Shown here in pieces: positions 1-8,078 of a DNA stretch of 34,945 nt. Source of the DNA: Myxococcales bacterium (lineage in GTDB: Bacteria; Myxococcota_A; Polyangia; Fen-1088); NCBI GenBank assembly GCA_003153015.1, contig PMBS01000156.1, forward strand, positions 131-35,075. Direction: 5' to 3'. The notes under the pieces are model-generated. The model made no database searches, was not told where the DNA came from, and saw nothing but the letters and a program-made list of their open reading frames with translations. How positions within the stretch are numbered: position 1 is the stretch's first letter; each line of letters opens with the position of its first letter. The translations under genes were made by a program, and so were the position numbers.

Positions 1-305
1 TTGATGTACTGATCAAGGGCGAAGCGTGTCTTGAGCAGGATGCCGACTTCCAGAATGCCGGGCTTGACATCCGGGTGGCCGATGGCGCCCAGAAAAATGG
101 AGTCGAACTTCTTGAATTCTTCCAGCGCACTGTCGGGCAGGATCTCTCCGGTGCGCTTGTAGCGCTCACCGCCGAAATCGAAGCTCTGGTAGTTCAGCTT
201 GACGCCGTGCTTGGCGCATGCCGCATTCAACACCTTGACGCCCTCGGCCAGCACCTCGGGCCCAGTGCCATCGCCCGGAATGAGCGCGATCTTGTACGAT
301 TTCAT
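1..305 (-). CDS. leuB: Isocitrate/isopropylmalate dehydrogenase family protein (LeuB-like), N-terminal part, truncated by window edge
   Basis: Reverse-strand translation from ATG at 305: MKSYKIALIPGDGTGPEVLAEGVKVLNAACAKHGVKLNYQSFDFGGERYKRTGEILPDSALEEFKKFDSIFLGAIGHPDVKPGILEVGILLKTRFALDQYI; IPGDGTGPEV and GAIGHPDV are typical of the family. The exact substrate class cannot be fixed from the fragment. Confidence 0.85.
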   Translation of the reverse strand, partial: MKSYKIALIPGDGTGPEVLAEGVKVLNAACAKHGVKLNYQSFDFGGERYKRTGEILPDSALEEFKKFDSIFLGAIGHPDVKPGILEVGILLKTRFALDQYI

Positions 306-557
306 GTTCGAGCCTTTCGCTTCAATTGTCGCGTGGGAAACCCGCCGGCTTTGCCGGTGGCGGACCATCTCGGGACGGCATGGGAACCCTTCGAGGGTTC
401 CCATGTCAAATCGAAGTTCCGCTGATAGCACGTCGGAGCGTGAGCGAACAAGGGGAAGGCGGCGCAACTTTGTGCGTCACGCAAGAAAACCCTTTTCGAA
501 GCTCCGCAGACTCGACAGGTGGCCGGCGATTTTGCTACTGTTTCCGAGGAGAAAGAA

Positions 558-914
558 ATGGGAAACCGGCTGTATGTTGGCAATTTGTCGTACAATGTGA
601 CCGAGGCGGAGTTGCGCGAGGTCTTCGCTGAAGGGGGAAAGAACGTCGTCGAGGTGAAGATCGTGCTCGACCGGGACACCGGGCGGCCGCGCGGGTTCGC
701 CTTTGTTGAGATGGGCAGCGACGGGGAGGCGAGCCAGGCGATCACCACCCTGACCGGGCGCGAGATCCAAGGACGACCTATCAGCGTGAGCGAAGCCCGC
801 GAACGTGGAGCACGCGGTGGCGGCGGCGGTGGCGGATTCGGCGGCGGCCGCGGCCGTGATCGCGACCACGATGACCGCGGCCGTGGAGGCGGACGCCGCG
901 GCGGCGGCTGGTAG
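558..914 (+). CDS. RRM-domain RNA-binding protein with Gly/Arg-rich tail
   Basis: MGNRLYVGNLSYNVTEAELREVF...GRPRGFAFVEM has RNP2 (LYVGNL) and RNP1 (RGFAFVEM) motifs plus an RGG-like tail. ATG at 558 is preceded by GAGGAGAAAG; the longer ORF start at 519 is less likely. Confidence 0.93.
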   Translation: MGNRLYVGNLSYNVTEAELREVFAEGGKNVVEVKIVLDRDTGRPRGFAFVEMGSDGEASQAITTLTGREIQGRPISVSEARERGARGGGGGGGFGGGRGRDRDHDDRGRGGGRRGGGW

Positions 915-916
915 GC

Positions 917-962
917 GAGCGTCCTTGGCGGGCCCATCTGCCCGCGGCGCTCCAGGGTTTTT
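917..962 (+). terminator. Rho-independent-like terminator of the RRM gene
   Basis: Just after the stop (912-914): GAGCG...GCGGGC-CCATCT-GCCCGC..CGCTC stem-loop followed by AGGGTTTTT. Confidence 0.6.
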
Positions 963-1010
963 CGGTGAGCTGATATAGATCCGGCCGCGCCGTGGAGATA
1001 AGCTCTTCTT

Positions 1011-1820
1011 GTGAAGAAGGCTCCAGGTTTCAGCTTCGACGTCTCGCGCGAAGGGGTGGGAGCGCGACTGGAGGAGATGGAGCGCAAGTTGGAGCGTATG
1101 CGCGGGCTGTACGAGTCCTTCTTCATGGGTATCGAACGTTCGCCGCCCGAGGTATTGCGCCGCGACCTGAACCGGCAGATTCTCGAAATGCAGCAGGTGC
1201 CGATCAGTAACGCTTCGCTGCGTTTTCGCTATCAGGCCCTGACCCAGCGCTGGGTGCTGCTCATCACTTACTGGAACCGCACCATGCGCGAGATCGAGGC
1301 CGGCACGTTTAGCCGCGACCTAGCCAAAGCGAAACGCCACCTGACCACCAAAGGCACTTCGGCCGTCACCCTGGAAGAGGCACTGGCCATGGGCATCCCC
1401 GCTGCCCGGGCCAAGGCCTTCGTCGCTCATCAGCAGGCGGTGCAGGACAGGCGCGTGGCACGGGCCAAGGATGCAGCAGCGGGCGCGGCCCAGGCCGACG
1501 GAGCCCCAGCCTCTGCAGATACACCGAAGACCGCGCCACCCGCCGCGCAGGCGACAACCGCGCCGTCAGGCGTACCGCCGTCGGTTGCTCTGCCTGGGCT
1601 TTCCGATGTGGAAATGCAGGACGCCTACCGCCGCTACCTCGCAGCACACCAGAAGGCGGGCATAGCAGACTCGGCGCCGCCGATGGACAAACTGCGCCGG
1701 AGCCTGGCCAAGCAGCTTCCCCAAATCCTCTCCGCCAACAACTGCTCGCGCGTGCGGCTGGACATCGCGGTCGAGGACGGCAAGGTGCGCCTGCGTGCCT
1801 GGCCGCTCAAGGAGTCGTAG
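1011..1820 (+). CDS. Conserved hypothetical protein (possible MXAN_5187 C-terminal-domain type)
   Basis: 269 aa ORF from GTG: coiled-coil-like N-terminus, Ala/Pro-rich linker, conserved-looking C-terminus (LSDVEMQDAYRRYLAAHQKAGI...KVRLRAWPLKES). Family assignment is from memory. Confidence 0.7.
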   Translation: MKKAPGFSFDVSREGVGARLEEMERKLERMRGLYESFFMGIERSPPEVLRRDLNRQILEMQQVPISNASLRFRYQALTQRWVLLITYWNRTMREIEAGTFSRDLAKAKRHLTTKGTSAVTLEEALAMGIPAARAKAFVAHQQAVQDRRVARAKDAAAGAAQADGAPASADTPKTAPPAAQATTAPSGVPPSVALPGLSDVEMQDAYRRYLAAHQKAGIADSAPPMDKLRRSLAKQLPQILSANNCSRVRLDIAVEDGKVRLRAWPLKES

Positions 1821-1856
1821 GGCGACCTGCGGTCGCCCATTCCGCTTACCCTGCCG

Positions 1857-3422
1857 TCAGCACTCTGGGCACTGGCAGGTGAGCGTCGTGCTGTTCGGCG
1901 CGACACACGACAAACCGCCGCTGCAGATCCCCATGCACGCGCAGGTCGGGTTCGCGGCGCACTGGGGAGGCGTGGAGACGCAATGGTAGGAGAAGGGCAG
2001 GGTCTGGAAGGTCGCACAAAGCAGTCCTGTAGGCGCTGCAGACGTTGCGGCGCACGCGTCACACGAACTAACCTCCGAGCAATCCTCCACCTTCGCACAA
2101 CCCCCGGCAGGGCAGTTTCCGACGAACAGGGGAGCCTGCCCGGCCGAACACAGGGGAGTAGGAGTAGCGATTGGGCAAATGCCCCCCGCTGGTTTGCAAG
2201 CCCGACTGAATGTGCAGCGACCGGCGATGCACGCGACCTCGCTGTCCTGAATCTGGCGAGCGGCGCAACTGCTCTGAATGCACATTGCACCACAGCGGGG
2301 CATGGCAGTGCCCACAGGGACGGGCAGGCAGCTGCAGCAGTCCGAGAAGAGCTGACAATCATTGTCCGTCATGCACTCCGGGTATCCGCCGGACGAGCCA
2401 CCGGCTCCGCCCGTACTCGTGCCTCCGGTGCCTCCAGTCGTCGTGCCGCCAGTAGCCGGCCTGCCGCCGGTTGCGGTGGCGCCGCCAGTTCCCGTGGTCC
2501 CGCCTGCTCCTGCATCTTTGCTTGGGCATGCGCCGTCGAAGTTCTTGGACACGCCGGCAACTTGGCGCAGGCAATCGTTGCCATAGGTCTTCCCATCGCA
2601 ACCGCAAACGGGCAGAAAGAGTTCGGGGCAAACCTGAGGCCGGGCCGCGCAGGTTCCAAAAAAGTCGCAGCAGCATTCCCCCGGCGACGTTTCGCAGAAC
2701 TCACCTGCCGCGCAGGGATATCCCGCAAGTCCACCGCAGATCTTGCCGGTACCGCCGGTGCCGCCAGATCCGGTGGTGCCGCCGGTTTGCGTGGCGCCTC
2801 CAGTTCCCGTGGTACCGCCGGTTCGCACGCTGCCCCCAGTTCCGGTGCCACCACCTGCTCCTGTCGCACCACCGGTCTGCGTGGCGCCTCCAGTTCCCGT
2901 CTTGCCGCCAGTTGCTGTGGCGCCGCCAGTTGCTGTGGTACCGCCGGTTTGCCTCACACCGCCAGATCCTGTCGCGCCGCCGGTTTGCACACCGCCTCCG
3001 GTTCCTGCGTTACCGCCGGTTCGCACGCTGCCTCCAGTTCCTGTGGTGCCGCCCGATCCCGTCGCACCACCGGTTCCCGTGGCGCCTCCATCTTGCATTC
3101 CACCGGTCCGCGTGGCGCCTCCAGATCCCGTCGCACCACCGGCTCGCGTTGCGCCGCCTGCTCCCGCGGTGCCGCCGGTTGTCGCAAATCCACCGGCTGC
3201 GGTGACGCCGCCGCTTCCAGTGACACCCCCGGTGTTCACGGCGCCGCCCGCCCCAGTACCACCTCCGTGGCCCGCAGGTGCGTCGAGGTCAGGCGCATGT
3301 CCATCCACTCTCGCTAGACTGAGCCCCGATTGATTGCTGCTGCAACCAGCGGGCAATCCCAGCGCAACCATGCTGCTTGCAATCATCCCAAGAATCGCCG
3401 GGGTCGTCGCTAGTCTAGTCAT
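1857..3422 (-). CDS. Exported lipoprotein-like Cys-rich protein with TGG-rich repeat linker and one Kazal-like domain (paralog 1)
   Basis: Signal-like N-terminus MTRLATTPAILGMIASSMVALGLPAGCSSN; long (G-G-x-T-G-x-G) repeats; CGGLAGYPCAAGEFCE...PVCGCDGKTYGNDC...VSKNFDGAC Kazal-like signature; Cys-rich C-terminus. Confidence 0.85.
   Translation of the reverse strand: MTRLATTPAILGMIASSMVALGLPAGCSSNQSGLSLARVDGHAPDLDAPAGHGGGTGAGGAVNTGGVTGSGGVTAAGGFATTGGTAGAGGATRAGGATGSGGATRTGGMQDGGATGTGGATGSGGTTGTGGSVRTGGNAGTGGGVQTGGATGSGGVRQTGGTTATGGATATGGKTGTGGATQTGGATGAGGGTGTGGSVRTGGTTGTGGATQTGGTTGSGGTGGTGKICGGLAGYPCAAGEFCETSPGECCCDFFGTCAARPQVCPELFLPVCGCDGKTYGNDCLRQVAGVSKNFDGACPSKDAGAGGTTGTGGATATGGRPATGGTTTGGTGGTSTGGAGGSSGGYPECMTDNDCQLFSDCCSCLPVPVGTAMPRCGAMCIQSSCAARQIQDSEVACIAGRCTFSRACKPAGGICPIATPTPLCSAGQAPLFVGNCPAGGCAKVEDCSEVSSCDACAATSAAPTGLLCATFQTLPFSYHCVSTPPQCAANPTCACMGICSGGLSCVAPNSTTLTCQCPEC
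2745..3272 (-). repeat. Degenerate ~21-bp (7-aa) coding tandem repeats in paralog 1
   Basis: Translation GGATGTGGATGSGGTTGTGGSVRTGGNAGTGG...; on the + strand recurring 'gtggcgcctccagttcccgt/gtaccgccggtt' units. Confidence 0.9.
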
Positions 3423-3503
3423 AGCTGGCCTCCTCCGTTGTGTCTCTGCGGTACTACCTTCTTATTGTTGCTGGCTCGTCTGAAAGTTCCACGGTTTTCT
3501 GGT

Positions 3504-5138
3504 CTACGCGCAGATTGGGTAGGAACAGGTGTTGCACGTGATGGTCACTCCGCCGGTGAGGGTGGCATTCACGGAGCACGAACCCGGGGACGTGCCGCAT
3601 TCGGGAGCGACCGGTCCCTGGCCGCAGACATTGTTGACACATTGAACTATGCGAGCGCCGCCCTCCATGATCAGGCACAACTGTCCGGACGGACAGCTCG
3701 TACCGACACAACTGACACTACTGCAGGTTGCGGTTTGAGCCGTCCAGGTGCCGCCCGTGCAGGTTGCCTGCGTGCGGCCGGTGCCAGGGCAGTTGTCATA
3801 AAAACACGACGCGCCCGGGCTGCTGCAGGGTGAGCCGTTTGTCGGCGCAACAAAGGGACACCCGGGCACCGAGACGGCACACTCGCTCGGGAGGACGCAC
3901 CCCTCGTAGCAGTTGCTGGTGTACGACATGACATACAGTCCCCCGCAGGAGGGCTGCGCAATCGTGCACCCAAACCCAACCGGGGGGGTGCATTTGGCGC
4001 GGCCACCGTCGGCACAGCGACTGAAGCGTTCGCAACAGCCGATAGCGGAACACCCGCAAGCTCCGATATCCATGAAGACCGAGTGGCAATCACTGCGGCT
4101 GTCACACGCCGCTTGAGTTGTCACCTGGCTGCAGCTCACCGGAGCAGCGTCGGTTGTTCCGGCGTCCGGAGCCGGGCAAGGGGCGGCACTGCATACGACA
4201 CTGCAAGAACCGGTTCCAGGCGTGCACCCGGGACACCATCTCTGGCCGGCCGGACAGACTCCCGCATCCGCTGTGGCGCACGCGCCGTCGTAGTTCTTGG
4301 ACACGCCGGCGTTGCGGCGATCGCAGTCGCTGGGATAGGTCTGCCCGTCGCAGCCGCAAACCGGCTGATAGACCGTCACGCACCCCATCCCGGTATTCAC
4401 CACGCAGGTTCCGAATCCATCAGCCACGTTGCAGGTCCCGGCCGGCATTTCGCAGAATTCGCCGGTCGCGCAGGGCAGTCCCGCAATACCGCCGCATTTC
4501 GTGCCCGTACTGCCTCCTGTGCCTCCAGCGCCGGTGGTGCCTCCAGTGCCCGTGGTGCCTCCAGTGCCCGTGGCGCCGCCAGTCCGCGGGCTCCCGCCAG
4601 TTCCGGTTGTGCCGCCGCTCGATCCCGCACCGCCCGTTGCCGGGCACGGCGTCTGGCAGACCCCTGCCAGAGGACTAAGGCACTGCCCGCAGCAGAGCGT
4701 CCAGTTTGGCGCGCACCCTGTGCTGGTCCCAGTTGTTCCGCCGCTGGCGTTCGCTCCACCAGTTCCAATGGTTCCCCCGCCCGCTTTCGACCCGCCACTG
4801 GCCTTCGTTCCGCCACTCGCTGTGACTGTGCTGCCGCCGTCGCCGACGCTGCCGCCGAAGCCACCTGCCGTGGTGCCGCCGGTTCCCGTGACAACGCCGC
4901 CCGTGGGGACGCCCCCAGTGTCCACGGCGCTGCCTCCGCTCCCCCCAGCCGCACTGGTGGTACCCACGCCGCCAGCACCTCCACTGCCCGCAGGCGCGTC
5001 CGCGGCAAGTGTCGGCGCGTCCACATTCTCTTGGCCGATTGTCACCTTGTTGCTGCCGCAGCCGACGAGCAATCCCGCCGCGACTAATCCGCCCACGAAA
5101 GTGGCAAGCATAACTGGGACTGTTGCAATTCTAGTCAT
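3504..5138 (-). CDS. Exported lipoprotein-like Cys-rich protein with TGG-rich linker and one Kazal-like domain (paralog 2)
   Basis: MTRIATVPVMLATFVGGLVAAGLLVGCGSN; TGG repeats; GCAPNWTLCCGQCLSP module; CGGIAGLPCATGEFCE...PVCGCDGQTYPSDC; module QVTTQAACDSRSDCHSVF. Start set to ATG 5138 (conserved with paralogs) rather than 5180. Confidence 0.85.
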   Translation of the reverse strand: MTRIATVPVMLATFVGGLVAAGLLVGCGSNKVTIGQENVDAPTLAADAPAGSGGAGGVGTTSAAGGSGGSAVDTGGVPTGGVVTGTGGTTAGGFGGSVGDGGSTVTASGGTKASGGSKAGGGTIGTGGANASGGTTGTSTGCAPNWTLCCGQCLSPLAGVCQTPCPATGGAGSSGGTTGTGGSPRTGGATGTGGTTGTGGTTGAGGTGGSTGTKCGGIAGLPCATGEFCEMPAGTCNVADGFGTCVVNTGMGCVTVYQPVCGCDGQTYPSDCDRRNAGVSKNYDGACATADAGVCPAGQRWCPGCTPGTGSCSVVCSAAPCPAPDAGTTDAAPVSCSQVTTQAACDSRSDCHSVFMDIGACGCSAIGCCERFSRCADGGRAKCTPPVGFGCTIAQPSCGGLYVMSYTSNCYEGCVLPSECAVSVPGCPFVAPTNGSPCSSPGASCFYDNCPGTGRTQATCTGGTWTAQTATCSSVSCVGTSCPSGQLCLIMEGGARIVQCVNNVCGQGPVAPECGTSPGSCSVNATLTGGVTITCNTCSYPICA

Positions 5139-5192
5139 CGTGAGACTCCTCAGTCGTGTCTCCGTCAAATGGTGTTGCAAGCAAGCAATCGA

Positions 5193-6938
5193 CTACTGGC
5201 ACTTCCCGCTGGCGAGGAGAGCCCCAGGAGCGCACACGCAGCGGCCGTCAGCCACGCAGCGGCCATGAATCGAACTCAGGGCCGGATTGTCGTTGCAGGT
5301 CTGGTCAGCACCAACCGTACACGCGCCGGCTGGGCCCGCGCAACCGTAGCCCGGCAAGAAGCAGCCAGCGCCGCAGCTGCAGGTGCTGACCGTGTGGCTG
5401 TTGGCAGGCGCACATCCACAGGCCCCGACCAGACAGGAATTCGGGAAATCGGAGGTGGCGCTGCAGCAGAGCGAGCTGCTGACTGCGCCGCCGGTCGCGG
5501 TGCAAAGCACGGCGGGCGACGAAGCGTCGCCGCTCGGCCTCACATCCTGGCCGCCATCAACACCGGCGCACTCGCTTTGGCGGACACAGCCCTCGTAGCA
5601 GACGCCGGTGTACGACAGGACATAGGGCGCTTCGCAGAAAGGCTGCGGCGCCATACAGGCAACCGGGCCGCTGCAGTTGGCGTGGCCACCGTCGGCGCAG
5701 CGGTTGAAGTGCGCGCAGCAACCAGCAGCGGCGCACCCACAAGTTCCCGGATCCACGAAGACCGAGTGGCAATCGCTGCGCGCATCACACTCCGTTTGGG
5801 TCGTCACCTGGCCGCAGCTTGCTGAAGCCACATCCCCGGTTCCTGCGTCGGGAGCTGGACAAGCAATGGCGGAGCACACAACGCTGCACGAACCCATTCC
5901 AGGCGTGCACCCCGGGCACCATCTCTGTCCGGTTGGGCAGACTCCGCCATCTGCTGTGGCACAGGCGCCGTCGGACTTCTTCGTCACGCCGGCAGCTTTT
6001 CGGTCACAGTCGTTGCCATAGGTCTTCCCGTCGCAACCGCACACGGGTTGGTAGTCCGTGACACAGCCTTGCGGCTTGACTGCGCAGGTCCCGGTCGCAT
6101 CGGCCACGTTGCAGGATCCTGTCGGCAGGTCACAGAATTGACCCGGGCCACATGTCATTCCCCTGAGGCCTCCGCACGTTACACCGGTCGTTCCGCCCGT
6201 GCCCCCTGTTCCCGTGGTCCCGCCCGATGCCATGGCGCCGCCGGCTCCTGTACTGCCGCCGGCTGCTGCATCTGCCGTGGCACAAGCGCCGTCGGACTTC
6301 TTGGTCACGCCATTGCTGGTGGCAAGCCGGACGCAGTCGTTGCTGTAGGTCTTCCCATCGCAGCCGCAGACAGGCTGGTAGAGCATGTCGCAAACCTGAG
6401 GCTTGACCACGCAGGTTCCAAGTTCGTCGGCGATGTTGCAGCTCCCTGGCGGCATGTCACAGATTTCACCGGCCGCGCAGGACAATCCCGCAAAGCCACC
6501 GCAGGTCTTTCCCGTGCCGCTGCTGCCGCCGGTTGCAGTGGCGCCGCCGGTTCCCGTGGTACCGCCCGCTGGGCACGGCGCGCAGATTCCGGCAGCGGGA
6601 CTGAGGCACTGGCCGCAGCAGAGCGTCCAACCCGGCGCACATCCCATGCCGGTCCCTGAGCCGCCTGTCCCGATTACTCCGCCAGCGGCCTTGCTGCTAC
6701 CGCCAGCGCCGCCGTTGCCGCCCGAGCCAATTGTCGTGGTGCCGCCGCTTCGCGTGGACCCGCCCGTTTCCGTGACACCACCGCTCCCGTTGCTGCGGCC
6801 TCCACTTCCCCCTGACGCTGCCGCGTCCAAATTCTGTTGTCCGATCGTCACTTGGTTGCTGCCGCAGCCGGTACTGCCAGCGACCAGGCCGCCGACAAGA
6901 ATTCCCAGTGTCACTGGAGTTATTGCGAATTTAGTCAT
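5193..6938 (-). CDS. Exported lipoprotein-like Cys-rich protein with TGG-rich linkers and two Kazal-like domains (paralog 3)
   Basis: MTKFAITPVTLGILVGGLVAGSTGCGSN; two copies of CGG.....C..G..CD.P.GSCN...GTC..KPQ.C...YQPVCGCDGKTY.NDC; shares further modules with paralog 2. Confidence 0.85.
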   Translation of the reverse strand: MTKFAITPVTLGILVGGLVAGSTGCGSNQVTIGQQNLDAAASGGSGGRSNGSGGVTETGGSTRSGGTTTIGSGGNGGAGGSSKAAGGVIGTGGSGTGMGCAPGWTLCCGQCLSPAAGICAPCPAGGTTGTGGATATGGSSGTGKTCGGFAGLSCAAGEICDMPPGSCNIADELGTCVVKPQVCDMLYQPVCGCDGKTYSNDCVRLATSNGVTKKSDGACATADAAAGGSTGAGGAMASGGTTGTGGTGGTTGVTCGGLRGMTCGPGQFCDLPTGSCNVADATGTCAVKPQGCVTDYQPVCGCDGKTYGNDCDRKAAGVTKKSDGACATADGGVCPTGQRWCPGCTPGMGSCSVVCSAIACPAPDAGTGDVASASCGQVTTQTECDARSDCHSVFVDPGTCGCAAAGCCAHFNRCADGGHANCSGPVACMAPQPFCEAPYVLSYTGVCYEGCVRQSECAGVDGGQDVRPSGDASSPAVLCTATGGAVSSSLCCSATSDFPNSCLVGACGCAPANSHTVSTCSCGAGCFLPGYGCAGPAGACTVGADQTCNDNPALSSIHGRCVADGRCVCAPGALLASGKCQ

Positions 6939-6974
6939 TTCTCTTCTCCTGAGTTGTTTCTGCGGGCTTCGTCT

Positions 6975-8078
6975 CTAGTGTTCCCGGCCCGGCTCGATTC
7001 CGTTGGACTGTTTGGCGTTTCCGTCAGATCTCTTGCATGCGGATCGCACGCGCTCGGCCAGGGGCGACTGCGGGGCGGTGCGCCAAAAACGCTCGGCCTG
7101 GGCCTCGGCCGCAGGGCCGGGGTGCGCCTGACAAGAGGCAATAGCCCCGATGGCTCGCCTTTCTTCATTCAGCGTTCCCTTGCCAAAGCGGCGGTCGTAT
7201 TCGGCCAGCCGCCGCAAAGCCTGGGCAGGAAGCCCCACGCGCAGGTCTTCCTGGGCCTGCCGGAGCAGGGTGAGTTCCGGATCTAGAGAGTCGAGCGCGG
7301 GGCCGGGCTCTGGTGCGCTCGCGACCGCGGACACGGGTCGTGGCTCGTAGCGGACCACTTCGCGGCGCCGCATCTCGGATGGCAGCGGTTTGGGGCGCAG
7401 TTCTTCCACGACGGCCCGAACCTCGGGTGCAGCCATCGGCGGGGCTGAGGATTCAGCCAGCGGACGCTGGGCAGGAAGGCCTGCTGGCGAATCTTCCTGG
7501 GCCCGCCGGGGCACGGTCAGGACCGGATCAAGAGAGGCGAGCGCGCGGCTCGGCACTGGTGCGCTGGCGACTATGGACCCACGGCCCGTTGTCGCGGGCC
7601 GTGCCTGGTTGCGAACCACTTCGCGACGCCGCACCTCGGGCGGGAGCGGTTTGGGGCGTGGTTCTTCCACGACGGCCGGAGCCGCGGGCGGCAGCGGGAT
7701 GGGACGCGGTTCTTCCACGACCTGAGATTCGGGTGCAACCACCGTTCGGGTTGGAGGCGTAGGCAGGGTCCGGGACACATGGCGGGACGCCGTACGGTGT
7801 GACGTCGTGGTCGGCGACGGCGAGTGCGCCTTCCAGGCCCACAGAGAAACCGAGCCGCCGCCCAACACCGCAACGGTCAGCGCAGCCACGGTCACCTTGG
7901 TGGCCAGGGTCATGGCGACCGCGCCACCTGCAGCCGTGGACACGGCAGACGCAGCACCCACGGTAGCCACGCGCAGGAGCACGGCGTGCTTGATGCGCGC
8001 GCGGTCCGCACGGGTGGGCGCCTCTGCGCCTCGGGCTGCTTCCAACATCGATTGCACTTCAGGTCCGAGGTCGTTCAT
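6975..8078 (-). CDS. Single-pass membrane protein, putative anti-sigma-like regulator with TPR-like C-terminus
   Basis: Start overlaps the ECF sigma stop (ATGA, 8075-8078). Hydrophobic segment TLATKVTVAALTVAVLGGGSVSLWAW; C-terminal LLRQAQEDLRVGLPAQALRRLAEYDRRF...LAERVRSACKRS is TPR-like. Regulatory role inferred from position only. Confidence 0.7.
   Translation of the reverse strand: MNDLGPEVQSMLEAARGAEAPTRADRARIKHAVLLRVATVGAASAVSTAAGGAVAMTLATKVTVAALTVAVLGGGSVSLWAWKAHSPSPTTTSHRTASRHVSRTLPTPPTRTVVAPESQVVEEPRPIPLPPAAPAVVEEPRPKPLPPEVRRREVVRNQARPATTGRGSIVASAPVPSRALASLDPVLTVPRRAQEDSPAGLPAQRPLAESSAPPMAAPEVRAVVEELRPKPLPSEMRRREVVRYEPRPVSAVASAPEPGPALDSLDPELTLLRQAQEDLRVGLPAQALRRLAEYDRRFGKGTLNEERRAIGAIASCQAHPGPAAEAQAERFWRTAPQSPLAERVRSACKRSDGNAKQSNGIEPGREH
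7209..7673 (-). repeat. Internal duplication within the anti-sigma-like gene (about 7209-7412 and 7461-7673)
   Basis: VVEEPRPKPLPPEVRRREVVRNQARP...ASAPVPSRALASLDPVLTVPRRAQEDSPAGLPAQ versus VVEELRPKPLPSEMRRREVVRYEPRP...ASAPEPGPALDSLDPELTLLRQAQEDLRVGLPAQ. Confidence 0.85.

Noticed and set aside
302-1126. 274-aa minus ORF spanning leuB start to beyond the RRM gene
   Set aside because: Pro/Arg-rich complement of the Gly/Arg RRM tail; no domain similarity.
1983-3333. Long + strand ORFs (444 aa at 1983..3317; VPPVPVAPP-rich 196 aa at 2743..3333) over the Kazal paralog 1 gene
   Set aside because: They are complements of the GC-rich TGG repeat tract; the minus-strand frame has the signal peptide and Kazal signature.
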